64,000 bases of DNA. Origin: Pteria penguin (Eukaryota > Mollusca > Bivalvia > Pterioida > Pteriidae). Both the position numbers and the translations under genes were made by a program. The stretch spans positions 50,607,186-50,671,185 of the forward strand of contig CM068585.1 in assembly GCA_035048485.1 (NCBI GenBank), written 5' to 3'. The notes below the pieces were generated by a model. It was not told where the DNA came from. It did not search any database and saw nothing but the letters and a program-made list of their open reading frames with translations. This document shows, piece by piece, positions 1 to 11,986 of the stretch (the stretch's first letter is position 1; each line of letters begins with the position of its first letter).

Positions 1-52
<52 letters not shown>
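1..52. repeat. (GATA)n microsatellite
   Basis: Uninterrupted GATA tandem repeat from the first base to about position 52. It probably continues beyond the left edge of the window. Confidence 0.97.
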
Positions 53-54
<2 letters not shown>

Positions 55-783
55 GACTAATGAGGAGATGATTGTTACGGACCTAAAAGATTAAGAGACT
101 TAGAATATCATTTTTCCCCTGTTATTGGACGTAAAAACACTAATATCCTTATCCCCTTTGAAATGAAGGCGAAACTATCCATCAGTTTTAACTAACAACT
201 GAACTTGGTTACGGAAGACCAGTTCGTCTTCAGTATGTGATTTGTACATATAATGTTGATAACGGATATGATACACTGCACATTTTAAATTTTCAAAGTA
301 GCAGTTCAGGTTTTTAATTATACATACACATGAGATACAGATACTTACTTTGAATTTGTTACTATTGTGTGACGTGTAGAGTGATATAAATGACAGACAA
401 CTGTGACAAAGCATTAACCTTAGGAAATACTATAAAAATAAAGATAAGTTCACAATTACTTTATGTCCAATAGTGGTGTCTTATACAAAGGTCATCAAAT
501 TCCCGCTTTGTATAGGTGCATGACTTTTGTTATTCTATTGTTCGGTTGTCTTCATATATCGATTATGCAAAACTTAAGGATAACGAATACATGCTATTCC
601 TTACATTCACAACAATGTAAATCAATATCGAAGAAGTACCAAACCGTTTATCATTCTCAAAGTTCAAGGACAGATCATATCTTGTCAGAAGGAAACGATT
701 TAAAAGTAACATATTTCAGAAACAATTTAAAGGTAACATATGAACATTCCGATATAATTGTTAATTCTATATTTATATTACAG

Positions 784-3700
784 ATGCTTTTCCGTACTGC
801 AGTCATCATATCCCTTTTCCTGCCTTACTCGAGTCAGACTGTCAATAAAGTAAATATCTGCCCGAGTGATGCGCAATCATGGACACAGAGATCCAGTACA
901 TTTGTGTGTGACCATCCGCGTGAAGAGTACCATTGTATACAAACCGTTGAACATACATTGATAGAAACATGCATGGTCGTTTACGATATTCCATTTTATA
1001 AAGGTAAGGTGCAAAAGCAAAACAGAAATTAGAAATAATCGCAAAATACGTAACAGATTATGTAACGTATTGTCTGTTCCATCTGAATTGGACAAACTTG
1101 ATCGACTGATTTCATGAATTAACTAATTGAAATTCCCAGACTGACTTCGAATTCTTAATACCTATTATTTAGATGGGTGTAGTGTGCATCTTGTTAATCT
1201 AAAACGGGTCAGCTTTTCCATTTTTTGCGGGTGCTTTACATTTCGTATGAGAATATCCCACACACCATCGTATTTATAGACATATTGCTCATTAAATTGT
1301 TGTCAAGTGAACACGTGCCACGTGTAAAATTTATTGATTTTTGTTGCTTTTCAAACATTCTTAGACTCATTACAGTTACGAAAATAAAAAAAAGTTTTTA
1401 ATTGACACATGCCAAAGCTGAGCCATGATCAACGTAACCAGGTATTTGGCATGTTGAACTTTGAACTCAGGCCAACGAGTCACCACTGTTAGCAGGGCAT
1501 TTGGTTGCACGAGAAAGACCAAAACTTTATTAGTTCATCGATAAAGACTGACTGGCAGCGTTGAAGATCAACCTTGAAGGGTAGACCACGTGCAACTACG
1601 GTACACGATCACCATGACATAGCGTTGACGCATCTCCGACAACGTCATTTGTCAGCAACTGTTACAGCCAGACGTTATGGTTTCAACGCTAAAATTATCC
1701 GTAACAAGTTAAGGGCTAGAAATAAGCCTATACAAGCTTACAGGCCATATTTCGGACAGATTCTAATGCCTGCTCATCGCAGTACTCGCGTTAGCTGGTG
1801 TAGACGTTATTTACGTTTCACGAGGAATCACTGGAATAACGTTTTCTTTTTTGACTAATCAAGGTTCAACCATAAACATAGTGATGTTCGTGCCAGGCTT
1901 TACCATCCACAGGGTGAACGATATACTGACGCATGTGTTTTTCAAAAAGACAGGTTTGGCGGTGGCAGCATTATGATATGGGGTGGAACCACAGGCAGCG
2001 TGAAAACTCGCCTTGTAGTAGTAAATTTTACTTTATTACCCAAGCCTATATCAGTCTCTAGCTCCAGAAGTAGCTCCTTTCATCCAGAAACATACTCTAG
2101 GGACACAACTCAGCAATGTTCGTCCGCATGTCATGCGTCTTACTCAACGCTGCCTCCAACGAAATACAGTTAACGTCCTCCCATGGCCAGCAAATAGCCC
2201 TGAACTCAATCCCATCGAGTACATATGGGATTTATTGTGTAGAAGAGCACACTTGCAACATCCATTGACCACCCTGAGCTACCAAATGTTCACATAGCAA
2301 AATTGAATAATCTAGGTCCGAACGTCATTATACGTTACGTGAGCAGCAAGCGAAGTACAATTCGCATTGTTTTAGCTACACAGAAGTGGTCATACCCGAT
2401 ATTAAGCAATTATAGATTGATTTGACAACGAAATGTTAGCTTTTGATTCCAATAAGAATTTGTGAATTTCAGAAATGATCCCTTACATCTTTCTCTGCCT
2501 GTTATCGGTGAAAAGCTAATTCAGTTTTGACAAGATTGTTAAATGTTATCATAACATGTCTAAATTATCTGAAAAAAAGAAGAAAAAAGATAGTATTTGC
2601 AGTTTAGAAAATAACTCAAATTGTATACAGTGCATACTTTCCTCAGTATATAACGGTATGATAAGTCACCCAAAGTGTGAAATTGTTTGAAGATTTTGAA
2701 ACTTTAAACCCCCTTCACCTCCCTCCCCTACAAAGTCATTTGAGCACATCGAATATGAGAGTTGACCTAAATAAGACGAATTTCATCCCCATGTCTCAAA
2801 TAAATGGTTCCGAGATATAGTATATTTTGCTTATATAAATCTTTTTACCATACACTAAAATGTAATCAGTTAGGTACTCATCCTGTAACAAAAAACCCCT
2901 CTGTGATGCATATGAAAGTGAACAAAGGAGATATATCAAAAGTTTAACAAATTTCTAAGTCCACTGAATAAAATGACAATGTTGTGTACAAGGTCATATT
3001 TAGCCAAATGTGAACCTTACATTAACCATAGTTAGGTCAGATGTCCTGGAAATGTAAGCGCCCCATGGGTGCATGTTTTGTTTTCCGTGTCGCGATAAAC
3101 TTAAAAGATCCCTCGCAGCTTGAGGTAGGTCTGTTGCATGGGTCTAATTTTCTCGTCATGAATCGGACAGATGCTTTCACCATATACTTACAATAATCTT
3201 ATAATAATAACTTAAAATATATTCGCATTGCAATATGAAATTATTGACAACATTAACAAAATATCTTAAACGTGATATTTCAATACTAGTGATTTTCAAT
3301 TATCTGTCGTACGTAAAAAAATGAAATGTAGTGTACCTTTTTTACATTAATTTCAGTTGGTTGCCCATGGGTAAAAATTCACCATGGGAAAGCCTATCAA
3401 CGGAATCCTTTTTCCCCATGTGATCCAACGCATAGTGGTTGCCCAGGAAATTTCCACAGGAAATATCGGAGCAATGAAATATATACTTGTAGGTTTTGCA
3501 TTCTATTGGAATTGATTTAACCTGTGTCATTACGCAATGCTATATGGTGTATGTCCAAAATGTAATGTTGTATAATTAAACACCAGTAGGGTGTAATTTC
3601 TCATCGGTCACTGGCAGCTGCTCTGAAAGAGCCGTGTATAAATCAGAGTAAGAAAGAAAAAAGAGGAGTTACCGGCTCAGTTATGTGGCAGAAGTCACCA

Positions 3701-6700
3701 TGGAGCTATACAATACATGAATATAAATAATATAATAGAACATTTAACACATTACAAAAATATTTGATTGTAGTGCAATTACGATACCGACTTAGGACGG
3801 TCATTTAATTTGACAAAAGCCAAACAAATGGTGTGGTTAACCGGTTTACGGGCCCACCTTCCCACTCACCGTAACAGCAGAACTACCAAAAGACGTACAT
3901 TTAAAAATTTATAAATAATCCTCCATGTAAAGAACAAGGGTCAACAGGTATCGCATATTGAGAGGTCATAAAAATATAAACACGTAAGAAATAAAGAGAT
4001 CAATAACACACTTCAATTGAGAAAATTATTAAAGCTCCAAATTCCAAAATTAATAAAGCCATATTACAGATTGGTTTTCATCTAGGTTTCAATTTTATAT
4101 ATGAAAAATGTCTCCGACGATAATGGTTTGCTTAATTTTATCAAATTTGTACTTTAATTAATAGAAAAATATTTTAATATTTTACATCTGATGTAGACTC
4201 ATTTGCCTACATAATGAAATTTAAGTGCATAGTCTTGTTATTATATTGACATACCTCTATAGCATATACTTCCTTGAAATCTGAATTCCTAGATGATCTT
4301 TAACGTTAACATTGTACACTCCGTTTACTAGTTTTAAATCTTTTTAACAGATCCGGCATGCATTACAACTGGTTCTACAACCATATCCAACAGATCGTAT
4401 TTAGTCACTGAAAAAACAACAGTTATAAATTTTACACACGACAAAGAAGATGGGTAAGAACACTGAAATTTTAATGAGAAGAATAGCTGGTTTATGATTT
4501 GTAGTGAGTTCCCGCACTCATGAGCAAGCAACTATATAAATAAAGGCTACATTTAAATCTGCAAAAAAAGGTGTTAACAGTGTAAAAACGAGATAATTTA
4601 GTCTTGATTTATCCATAGTTATATGAGTGTGAAAATTGTATAATATATGCAAAAATATACTTAGAACTTTCTAATTCCTTTTATAAATTCATTTCAAATA
4701 ATTCGAATTATATTTTCTGATTTTAGATTTGTATTAATTAGGAATCGGTACAGAAGATGATCTAAACAATATACCATGCGTGGTATAAGATAACAAATAC
4801 TCGCACGGTTTATAATATACATTTTGTCTGAGATTTAAATAATTATGTGACCACTGTTATACCATCTTTCCTCCTCTACCATATTTTACAATAATAAAAT
4901 TGAGGTATGCCTAAGAGAATCAGTCTTTCTCGTTGACATCCTTTAAACAGTATTTTTTTATTGACACTTGGCAGTTTGACCGTCTGAATGAAAATGCTCT
5001 TTACAAAATATAATTTATGAAAAATCTTTGAAAATCATATTTCAGAATAACCACAATACATATGATACTATCTTGTGTGATTGTATTGGGTTGTATGGCC
5101 TGTGTTCCTGCTATATATTTCATTGGTCAAAGTCTAAGAAGGAAGAAATCAGATGGACGTAATTCAGAAGGTAATTTGTGTCATTTGTTAAGAACTAAAA
5201 TACATGTCTTTTAATTTGTCTCACCTACTCTCTTTCTACCATACTGATTTCTTTCTAATAAATGAATGTCATCTGGAGTTTATTTTTTTTTCTATATTGA
5301 TTCACTATTAATTAGAATACAATTGTGTATTTTCGGGGGTTTTTTGTCCATAAATAACGTCTCATGCAGCCAACGTTATGCACATTGATCTACCAATAAC
5401 CCCTTTGTCCCCTCCCCCCTTTAGGGTAATTATATATGGGGCGATATTCTGAAAGCCTATGCAAATTGCAGGAAAAAGTCAAGATTTCACTTAAGCCCTT
5501 TAGATGTTTAGACATTCCTGAGATGAAACCTATCAACTTTTAACAAAACCATAAAAACATTCTATAAAATCTTGGAAACAGCAATGATATTTTGTTATAA
5601 AAATTATTTAATGAAATTAAATAAATCGCACATTTAAGCACTGAAATGAACGGAACACTTGCAATTTTAGAAAAAAGGATATATTTTGTACAAAAATTGC
5701 GATTACATAAGCAACATACAAACAAATAACTACAAGTAGTTAAGAAATGAAAATATGCACTTTGTTATCAGGAATGGACATAACTTCATAATTCTAATGT
5801 TTAGTTAAGATTGTCATCAAAGTTAACATTCTATCATAAAATATTTAATTTTCTTGCTTATCTTGCTTTAATTTAAAGTTCACGGTACTCGGAGGTAATG
5901 GCCCTAGATTATTACAGTTCTTTATAATTTTGGCATTAGCCAAGGAGTCACACAAAAAATATGAATGGTCTTTAAGTTACTGATCGCCCCATGACACGCG
6001 GCTTTAGTTTGAGCATTCTAATCTGTACGGTCTCGTTTAAAGAGCAGATAGGGAGGCTGAAACTGATGAATAGCCATTGATAAATCAAAGGTGACAAACG
6101 GATCATAACAAATAGCACAAATAGAAACAGTGAAACACCCGGGAGTACAATGGACCTTGGATCTCCGAAAAAATACCTGTAGAAATAAAGACAAATTAGA
6201 CAAACATATAAAGCACAAAGACGCTACAGCGAACAAGGCACCCTATATTTCATTTATATTCGTTCCTCGATGGGGACTCGAACCCACGACCTATGGTACT
6301 GAATCACCTAGCTGTCATGCATCCGACCGTCTTAACCGACTGAGCTACCCAAGCTCTGCAAACATAGAGCTTTAATAGCCTATCACTAGCTAATCGTATG
6401 CATGACAACACGGCCTCTGAAAGTGAAGGAATTTACCCGACGTAAAAGCAAGCGGATTCTCTCAAAGAATACAATAAACATATAAATTACAAATAGAAAC
6501 AGTGAAACACCCGGGAGTACAATGGACCTTGGATCTCCACAGAAATACCTGTAGAAATAAAGAGAAATTAGACAAACATATAAAGCACAAGGACACTACA
6601 GCTAACAAGGCACCCTATATTTGACTTATATTCGTTCCCCGTCTGGGATTCGAACCAACCGCCGATGATACCGAATCACCTAGCTGTGATGCAAGTACTA

Positions 6701-8520
6701 TTATCATGAAAAGTGTTTTGGTCGAAGTATGTTTGTTGTGAAACGAGTGTTAAACGTTTTTATTTTCTAAATCGACTTCTCTTCTGTGGTATTTCACTTA
6801 TATGGGAACTGGATCAATTATAGTCTTATAATAGGTGATACTTGATCCTGTCATGTAGTTGTTGATACAAGTATGTTTGTATGAAACTACTGCACTTTTT
6901 TGTATAGATGGTAAAAATTATTCCTTTTTAGCTCAAGATAACAATAAAGATCAAGAAAAAATTGGAAATACATCAGATTCCTTAGGTCAGACCAGTCAGA
7001 TACCAGCAACTATTGAACCGTATGTATTCCCTCTATATTCCCATTTAAATATATATATTTACTTAACACAAGAGTAGCTGGGACTTGTTATTGAATGTAT
7101 GTATAGATTTATTGAAGATACAACACATTTGTATTCAAGAACAAGCACATTAAAATACATAACAAATGACCGATTGCATTGTAGTTGTAGTACTGACTTA
7201 CTATTTTAGGGGAAATCCCTCGAGTAATCGGGTTTACGGGTCCATCTTCTATTTCACTAAAAGCATTCACAGAAAATAAGTTTTAAAATCTGTAACTAAT
7301 AAAATAAGCGTGTATACAGTTTCGTTGTCGGAACCCCCGGCTGGTTGGACTTATATTGTTCTCGTTGGACAATAATGAATATTTTCGGACATTGTTGTCA
7401 AGTGTTGAAATTTTTATTCAATTGACGTGCTAAGAAAACCTTTGAATATGAAACTTTTACTTGAAATTAAAAAGTCATTGTACTATTATCTATGAAGTAA
7501 GTATAAAGTAATACTATATCTAAACACGTAGAAACACAATAACTTTTTTGCTTGATAACATATTGCATATGCATTACGTATTTTTCGGACGTTTATTGAC
7601 AGTGGGGTCATATTCTCCGTTTAGTGATAATTGATAGCAAAATGATGTAAATAATTTCTAAACTGGATATATTAATATATGTATGTTCAGGAGTACCCTT
7701 AGAATCAGTTAATAATTTGATTTTCAATGTATGTGTCTTCCTTTTTAAGATATAGTGCAGGAAAAAGCGAAACGGGTGACATTTTTTCCAACAGAGGTAA
7801 TGTATTCAGAAAAAACATGTCAGAACAATGCGTATTAAAATAATTCTATTTTTATATTTAAATTCATTTGCACTTGACATTGCAGATCAATATACACTAT
7901 ATTAATATCGGAACATAATTATATTAATAACAATTGTAATAGTAGTACTATTTTAAATGTTTAGTGAATTCAAATACCATCGAGAAAACCAAAGAAGAAC
8001 CTCAAGATTCCGTACTGTAAGTATTTTTCAATGTTACTCTTTAGTCATTATCGTCTTGGTTCAATGAAGTGGGATTTTTGATGTTGTTGTTATTATTATT
8101 ATTATCATTATTATTATTGTTGTTGTTGTTGTTGTTGTTATAATTATTGAGATTCCTTGTATTTCAATGATTATTGTGATTAAAATTAGCGTCTTAGTTA
8201 TTTTATCTTTTAGGGGACATATTGTAGTAAGCAACGGTACTGGAGAACTTGTCTCGAAAAAATGTTTTACAAAATCGGATGTGTTAACTGTAACCAGGAA
8301 ACCAGATGATTGCACCAATTTCCAAGAAAATGATGAGTTTAGCTCTACAGAGAGTTTATATTCAAAATGTCCAGTACCACTTGAAATTGATCATGGATTC
8401 AATAGTGCACTGATGTCATCATCTGATGACGAGATCAATAGATTTGTGCGAATCGTAAGATCTCATAAACAGACAAGATCTATTTCAGATATTCTTACCC
8501 ATGAAAAGTCACCAATTTGA
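784..8520 (+). CDS. Family member 1: type I membrane protein with short Cys-rich ectodomain (7 exons)
   Basis: Exons read as 784-1003, 4351-4453, 5046-5170, 6908-7019, 7750-7796, 7965-8016 and 8214-8520. Every junction has AG/GT borders (donors GTAAGG, GTAAGA, GTAATT, GTATGT, GTAATG, GTAAGT), all phases match, and the total is 966 nt ending in TGA, so 321 residues. Residues 1-22 look like a signal peptide (hydrophobic AVIISLFL). The ectodomain has Cys 26, 42, 51, 63 and 77 and N-glycosylation sites at N87 and N100. Residues 114-134 form a membrane helix followed by RRKK (139-142), so the 187-residue tail should be cytoplasmic; it is hydrophilic, Ser/Asp/Glu-rich, with no domain I recognise. 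The start is the ATG directly after an acceptor, implying an upstream non-coding exon. Compared with members 2 and 3, the 108-nt second module is missing: exon 1 joins directly to the PAC exon. Function unknown; a surface receptor or adhesion role is only a guess. Confidence 0.78.
1410..2430 (+). pseudogene. Decayed Tc1/mariner-like transposase
   Basis: The frame from about 1574 gives an N-terminal helix-turn-helix region with KGRPRATT, then a Tc1-like stretch reaching FFD at 1858. There a stop replaces the Glu expected in the DESRF motif, and the next residues are SRFN. Further fragments in other frames give RFGGGSIMIWGG (about 1952-1990), ARPHVMR-like residues near 2125 and the typical PWPANSPELNPIEYIWD end near 2180-2240. 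These are hallmarks of Tc1-family DDE transposases. At least one stop and several frameshifts make it inactive. No clear terminal inverted repeats were found by eye, so the borders are approximate. It sits inside intron 1 of family member 1. Confidence 0.85.
3061..3190 (+). repeat. SINE body fragment
   Basis: Shares with the copies at 24205, 43652 and 51005 the ordered blocks GATCCCTC, GGTCTGTTG, a [CG]CAGATGC-like block and CACCATATAC. The tRNA-like head is missing or too diverged to see. Confidence 0.6.
3775..3990 (+). repeat. Dispersed repeat also present at 36285-36490
   Basis: Both copies run through GATACCGACTTAGGACGGTC, TTAACCGGTTTACGGGC, ACCGnAAnAGCAG and AAATAATCCTCCAT in the same order. 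A short part (GGGTTTACGGG) also occurs at 7227-7242. The 36 kb copy abuts a Penelope-like reverse transcriptase, so this is probably the terminal region of that element family. Confidence 0.7.
6113..6358 (-). repeat. tRNA-derived SINE, copy 1
   Basis: On the minus strand the head carries GGTAGCTCAGTCGGTTAAGA (A-box region, about 6354-6329) and GGTCGTGGGTTCGAGTCCC (B-box region, near 6291-6273), followed by a body ending in CCGGGTGTTTCACTGTTTC. The region between the boxes is too long and unpaired for a working tRNA, so this is a SINE head rather than a tRNA gene. A second copy follows at 6487-6700. Confidence 0.75.
6487..6700 (-). repeat. tRNA-derived SINE, copy 2 (head truncated)
   Basis: Nearly repeats 6115-6330 in the same orientation: GTGAAACACCCGGGAGTAC, GGACCTTGGATCTCC, CATATAAAGCACAAngACnC and ATTCGTTCC. 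It has a diverged B box and loses similarity after the TAGCTGTGATGCA block, so the A-box end is gone. The pair gives a direct duplication about 370 bp apart inside intron 3 of family member 1. Confidence 0.75.
8090..8140. repeat. (TTA)n/(TTG)n microsatellite
   Basis: Adjoining TTA and TTG trinucleotide runs in the last intron of family member 1. Confidence 0.9.
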
Positions 8521-8538
8521 GTATATCATTCTCTCCTT

Positions 8539-8544
8539 AATAAA
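8539..8544 (+). promoter_or_regulatory. Candidate polyadenylation signal AATAAA for family member 1
   Basis: AATAAA lies 18 bases after the TGA of the last exon. A second AATAAA is at 8738-8743. Either could serve; the second is just before the Penelope-like element. Confidence 0.5.
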
Positions 8545-9008
8545 TGTGATAACTCCAACAAAATTAATCAAAGAAGCGGTCGATATATGGGCCAATTCAT
8601 TGACTTTCCATACGACACATTATACAAGGGTTATAGTTCGGATGACTTGCATGATAAGTGTAAGTGACGTAACGGTATTTTACTTCAAATTTTTGCAGCT
8701 TCTGTATGCAGTCTACTAGGCAGTATTCTGATTCTGAAATAAACACTGTGAGTTAAGGCACTCTTAAAGCTGGCGTCTCACCATAAAAAGCCGAGGTGTT
8801 TCGAAATTTATTTACGGTCAACCTCTCTCCCGTATGTTTTATGAATATTAAATAAGCGTCTGACCCAAATGCTCGAACAGCTCTTTCTCCCACGGTATAA
8901 AAGAGACAGGCGTAGTCATGCAACCGTGACATTTCATCTAAGAGACGAGAAAGGCAACATGACGTCACAAACAGAAGTACAAGTAATTATCTCTATATAT
9001 TACCTTTT

Positions 9009-10349
9009 TTGTTTCTTCATGAGGCGTCACCCACTATAAAAAGGCCTCAAACTGTAATGTGCAAGGACACGTGCATAGCAGTTAACTTAGGTGTCCCCAA
9101 TATTATCTTAAATGACGTTAGAAATCAAACATTTGTGGTAAGCACTAATAATGAACTCTGGTATCAACATGCAGATAGCTTCATAAACATCAAGCCCTGT
9201 AAGGTTAAACTAGTTGACGTAATTAAAGATTACCAATTCTCCCCTTATGATTGTGATATATCTAAGTGCGGGACCAAAAATTGCAAAGCTTGCAACATCT
9301 TAATTACAGAAAATTCTTTTACGAGTAATTTAACCAAACATACCTTTCATACGCATAGTTTTGACCATTTGAATTGTAAGAGTTCAAAAATTGTATACGG
9401 TATTGAGTGTCCACTCTGTGGGTTAATATATGTTGGAGAGACAAAGGGACAACTCCGTACAAGAGTATCAGGTCACAGGTCCAAAATAAATTGTGGCGGA
9501 AACCAATTACTTTATCGCCACTTCAAGCAGCCTGACCACTCTATTCTCTCAATGAAAATTAGAATTATAGAAAAAATATATCACCCCACAAACAATGCCA
9601 ATTTGAGCACTCCTTTTCGTCGGAAAAGAGAAGAATACTGGATAAGACGTGTCGGCACTGCTTCGCCCTATGGATGCAATGACAATATTAATAGTATTGG
9701 TAATCTCACTAGTCCTGCGTGTCAATCAGTTAACGTACTCGGTTTATTCAACAAAAGCAAGAGGAGGCATCGAAGTCATGGTACACGCAAATACAACAAA
9801 CCTGAAATACATAATTTTTCCTTTGATGCTCTTTTGCCATTTATAAATAAACCTTTGGGCCTTCATCACATTCGTACAAAACTTTATTCTATTTCACTCA
9901 GAAAATTACACGAGTTGTACGTATCGTCCAGACACCGTATATTTACTGATATAAGCTCTGCAGAGTATAGACTAAATGGCATTATTATGGACATATCGAC
10001 CGCTAGACTTTTTCGTCCCGTCAAGTCAGATATTTCTATGGAAAAATCTAATCGCCCTTTCATCAAAATTAAATTTGCAAATAAAGGCATTGATTATTTA
10101 AATTTTTGTCAAATTTTAAATCATAAGTCTGTTTTAGAGAAAATACCTCCATATTTCAAAACAAAGATCCGCCATGTATTTCCTATAGCTACAAGCCATC
10201 AGTTGCATCCAAAATTTATAATTACAAAGGGTTTCTACAGTGTCTTGATCTTAGCAACTCTGCATGCCATCCTCAACGGTGTGCATGTTCCTCATCTAAT
10301 TTCGTATATTTTCCTTGTGGCTATGTCATTACTGGTGATCTCGATATAG
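9009..10349 (+). CDS. GIY-YIG endonuclease domain protein of Naiad-type Penelope-like element (N-terminal part)
   Basis: 446-residue frame. Cys 82, 87, 92 and 95 (CxxxxCxxxxCxxC) form a probable zinc-binding knuckle. The GIY-YIG signature follows: VYGIEC (129-134) and GLIYVGET (138-145), with HR at 157-158, RHF near 170 and REEYW (207-211), whose Glu is the likely metal ligand. The known family role is single-strand nicking for target-primed reverse transcription. After residue about 400 the frame drifts: the expected bridge into the reverse transcriptase (FPCGYVITGDLDIVKN) is read in another frame around 10310-10353. The protein therefore ends early by frameshift. An N-terminal extension usual in this family is not visible. 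Confidence 0.82.
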   Translation: MFLHEASPTIKRPQTVMCKDTCIAVNLGVPNIILNDVRNQTFVVSTNNELWYQHADSFINIKPCKVKLVDVIKDYQFSPYDCDISKCGTKNCKACNILITENSFTSNLTKHTFHTHSFDHLNCKSSKIVYGIECPLCGLIYVGETKGQLRTRVSGHRSKINCGGNQLLYRHFKQPDHSILSMKIRIIEKIYHPTNNANLSTPFRRKREEYWIRRVGTASPYGCNDNINSIGNLTSPACQSVNVLGLFNKSKRRHRSHGTRKYNKPEIHNFSFDALLPFINKPLGLHHIRTKLYSISLRKLHELYVSSRHRIFTDISSAEYRLNGIIMDISTARLFRPVKSDISMEKSNRPFIKIKFANKGIDYLNFCQILNHKSVLEKIPPYFKTKIRHVFPIATSHQLHPKFIITKGFYSVLILATLHAILNGVHVPHLISYIFLVAMSLLVISI

Positions 10350-11986
10350 TAAAAAACCCACTAAATTAAGAGAACTTTTACTTAAAGGTCCAAAATACAG
10401 AGAACCCAGATCGTTCACATGGAGCCAAAATTTTGAGAATATTATGAACTGCTGCGAGGAATATGCCACACGATGGGCAAAAAGAGAGGAAGTACAAGTC
10501 GACACTCTTTCGGAATGGATCAAATCTATTGCAGTACTACTGAGATCAAAAATTAAAAAATTACAAGGTTCTGTAAACACCAGATTCGAATCTATTTTTA
10601 AAGATCCTGATGTTGTCAGAGAACTTACCTTCCTCCAAAAACATTATATCATTACACCAGCAGATAAAGCATCTAATAATTATGCATTTACTTGTAAGAA
10701 ATATTACTTTGACAGCCTAGTGAAAGAATTAGGATTAAATTTAGCTCCAGAAAATCCTACTTATACTCTCACGAAGTTTCGGTTTCGGAAGTACTCGAGA
10801 ATCATAAATCTGTCCTCAATACGTTTGATACTGACTCAAATAAATTGAATTTAGAACTTCCATATTTGTACTGCATTCCAAAAATGCACAAAAATCCTTA
10901 CAAACAACGCTTTATCACTGGTTCCTCGAAGTGTTCCACAAAATCTGTATCGATGCTACTCACAAAAATATTATCAGAAATTAAATCTGGCCTTCATAGA
11001 TATTGCGAAACAGTATATTCCAAAAGTGGAATTAATCAAATATGGATCCTTAAAAATTCAAAAGAGTTGTTAGAACATCTAAAATCAAAACGTTTTACTA
11101 AAATTCACTCTATCAAGTCTTTTGACTTTTCCACTCTTTACACAACGATCCCTCATCAGAAATTAAGAGACAGATTAGCGGAAATTATTCAAAATGCATT
11201 TACTAGTAAAAACGGAAGCCGCAAATTCAAATACATAGTAATAGGCCACGATAAAACTTACTTTGTTAGCGAAAATTCTGATTCCAAAAATAAATACACT
11301 GAAACAGCTGTCATCGAGATGTTGAACTTTCTTATCGATAACATTTTTGTGGTGCTTGGGGGTAAGGTTTTTCAACAAATTGTCGGCATTCCAATGGGCA
11401 CTAACTGTGCTCCGCTTCTGGCTGACATATTCCTTTACTCATACGAAGCTGAGTTCATTCAGTCTTTGCTTTCGCAAGGAAAAAACAATTGGCTCTTGGC
11501 TTCAATTTTACTTACAGATATATAGATGACTTGCTTTCAATTAATAATCCTTCATTCGCGGATTACCTTAGCATCATCTATCCAAGTGAACTGGAGGACA
11601 AAGAAACCACAGAAAATAGTAATTCTACTTCGTATTTAGACATTATGTTGTCTTTCGATATTCATGGTCAATTGAACACCTCACTCTATGACAAACGTGA
11701 CGATTTCAATTTCGGTATGACAAACTTTCCTGTCATAAGTAGCAGCATTCCATCATCGCCCGCATACGGCGTATTCATTACTCAGTTAATACGTTATTCC
11801 AGAGCATGTTCAAATTACAATGACTTTGTTCTGAGGGCTGGGCGACTTTTAGTTAAGCTGCTCAACCAGGGTTATATATGTGCTAGACTAGCATCGTCAC
11901 TGAGGAAGTTCTACGGTCGTTACGAGACTCTTATTACTCCATATGATATCTCGTTATCCAGACTTTTAAATGATATTCTGGACTGA
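10325..11986 (+). pseudogene. Penelope-type reverse transcriptase, frameshifted
   Basis: Pieces in three frames line up as one enzyme: KGPKYREP (near 10385), then 10444-10848 (EEYATRWAKREE, TPADKASNNYAF), 10845-11525 (YCIPKMHKNPYKQRFI, SFDFSTLYTTIPH as motif A, QQIVGIPMGTNCAPLLADIF as motif B) and 11489-11986 (YRYIDDLLS, the catalytic YxDD motif C near 11513-11535, then SYLD and the C-terminal thumb). The protein stops at TGA 11984-11986 with no GIY-YIG domain after it. Frame breaks near 10350, 10845 and 11500 inactivate it. Catalytic residues are intact, so decay is recent. Confidence 0.88.

Larger units (their letters stand above)
2431..4350. other. Intronic sequence of family member 1, with SINE and Penelope-tail remnants
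   Basis: No exon seen. 3061-3190 holds a SINE-like tail (ATCCCTCGCAGCTTGAGG, then the CACCATATAC motif shared with the SINE at 24205). 3775-3990 is a copy of a sequence that recurs at 36285-36490 beside the second Penelope-like element. The remainder is AT-rich and unremarkable. Confidence 0.6.

Noticed and set aside
463..783. Upstream extension of the first exon of member 1
   Set aside because: The stretch before the acceptor at 782-783 has no signal sequence or conserved residues; the ATG at 784 starts a good signal peptide.
6130..6375. 81-codon frame reading EPTTYGTESPSCH
   Set aside because: It is the antisense of a tRNA-like SINE head; this peptide pattern is a common SINE artefact.
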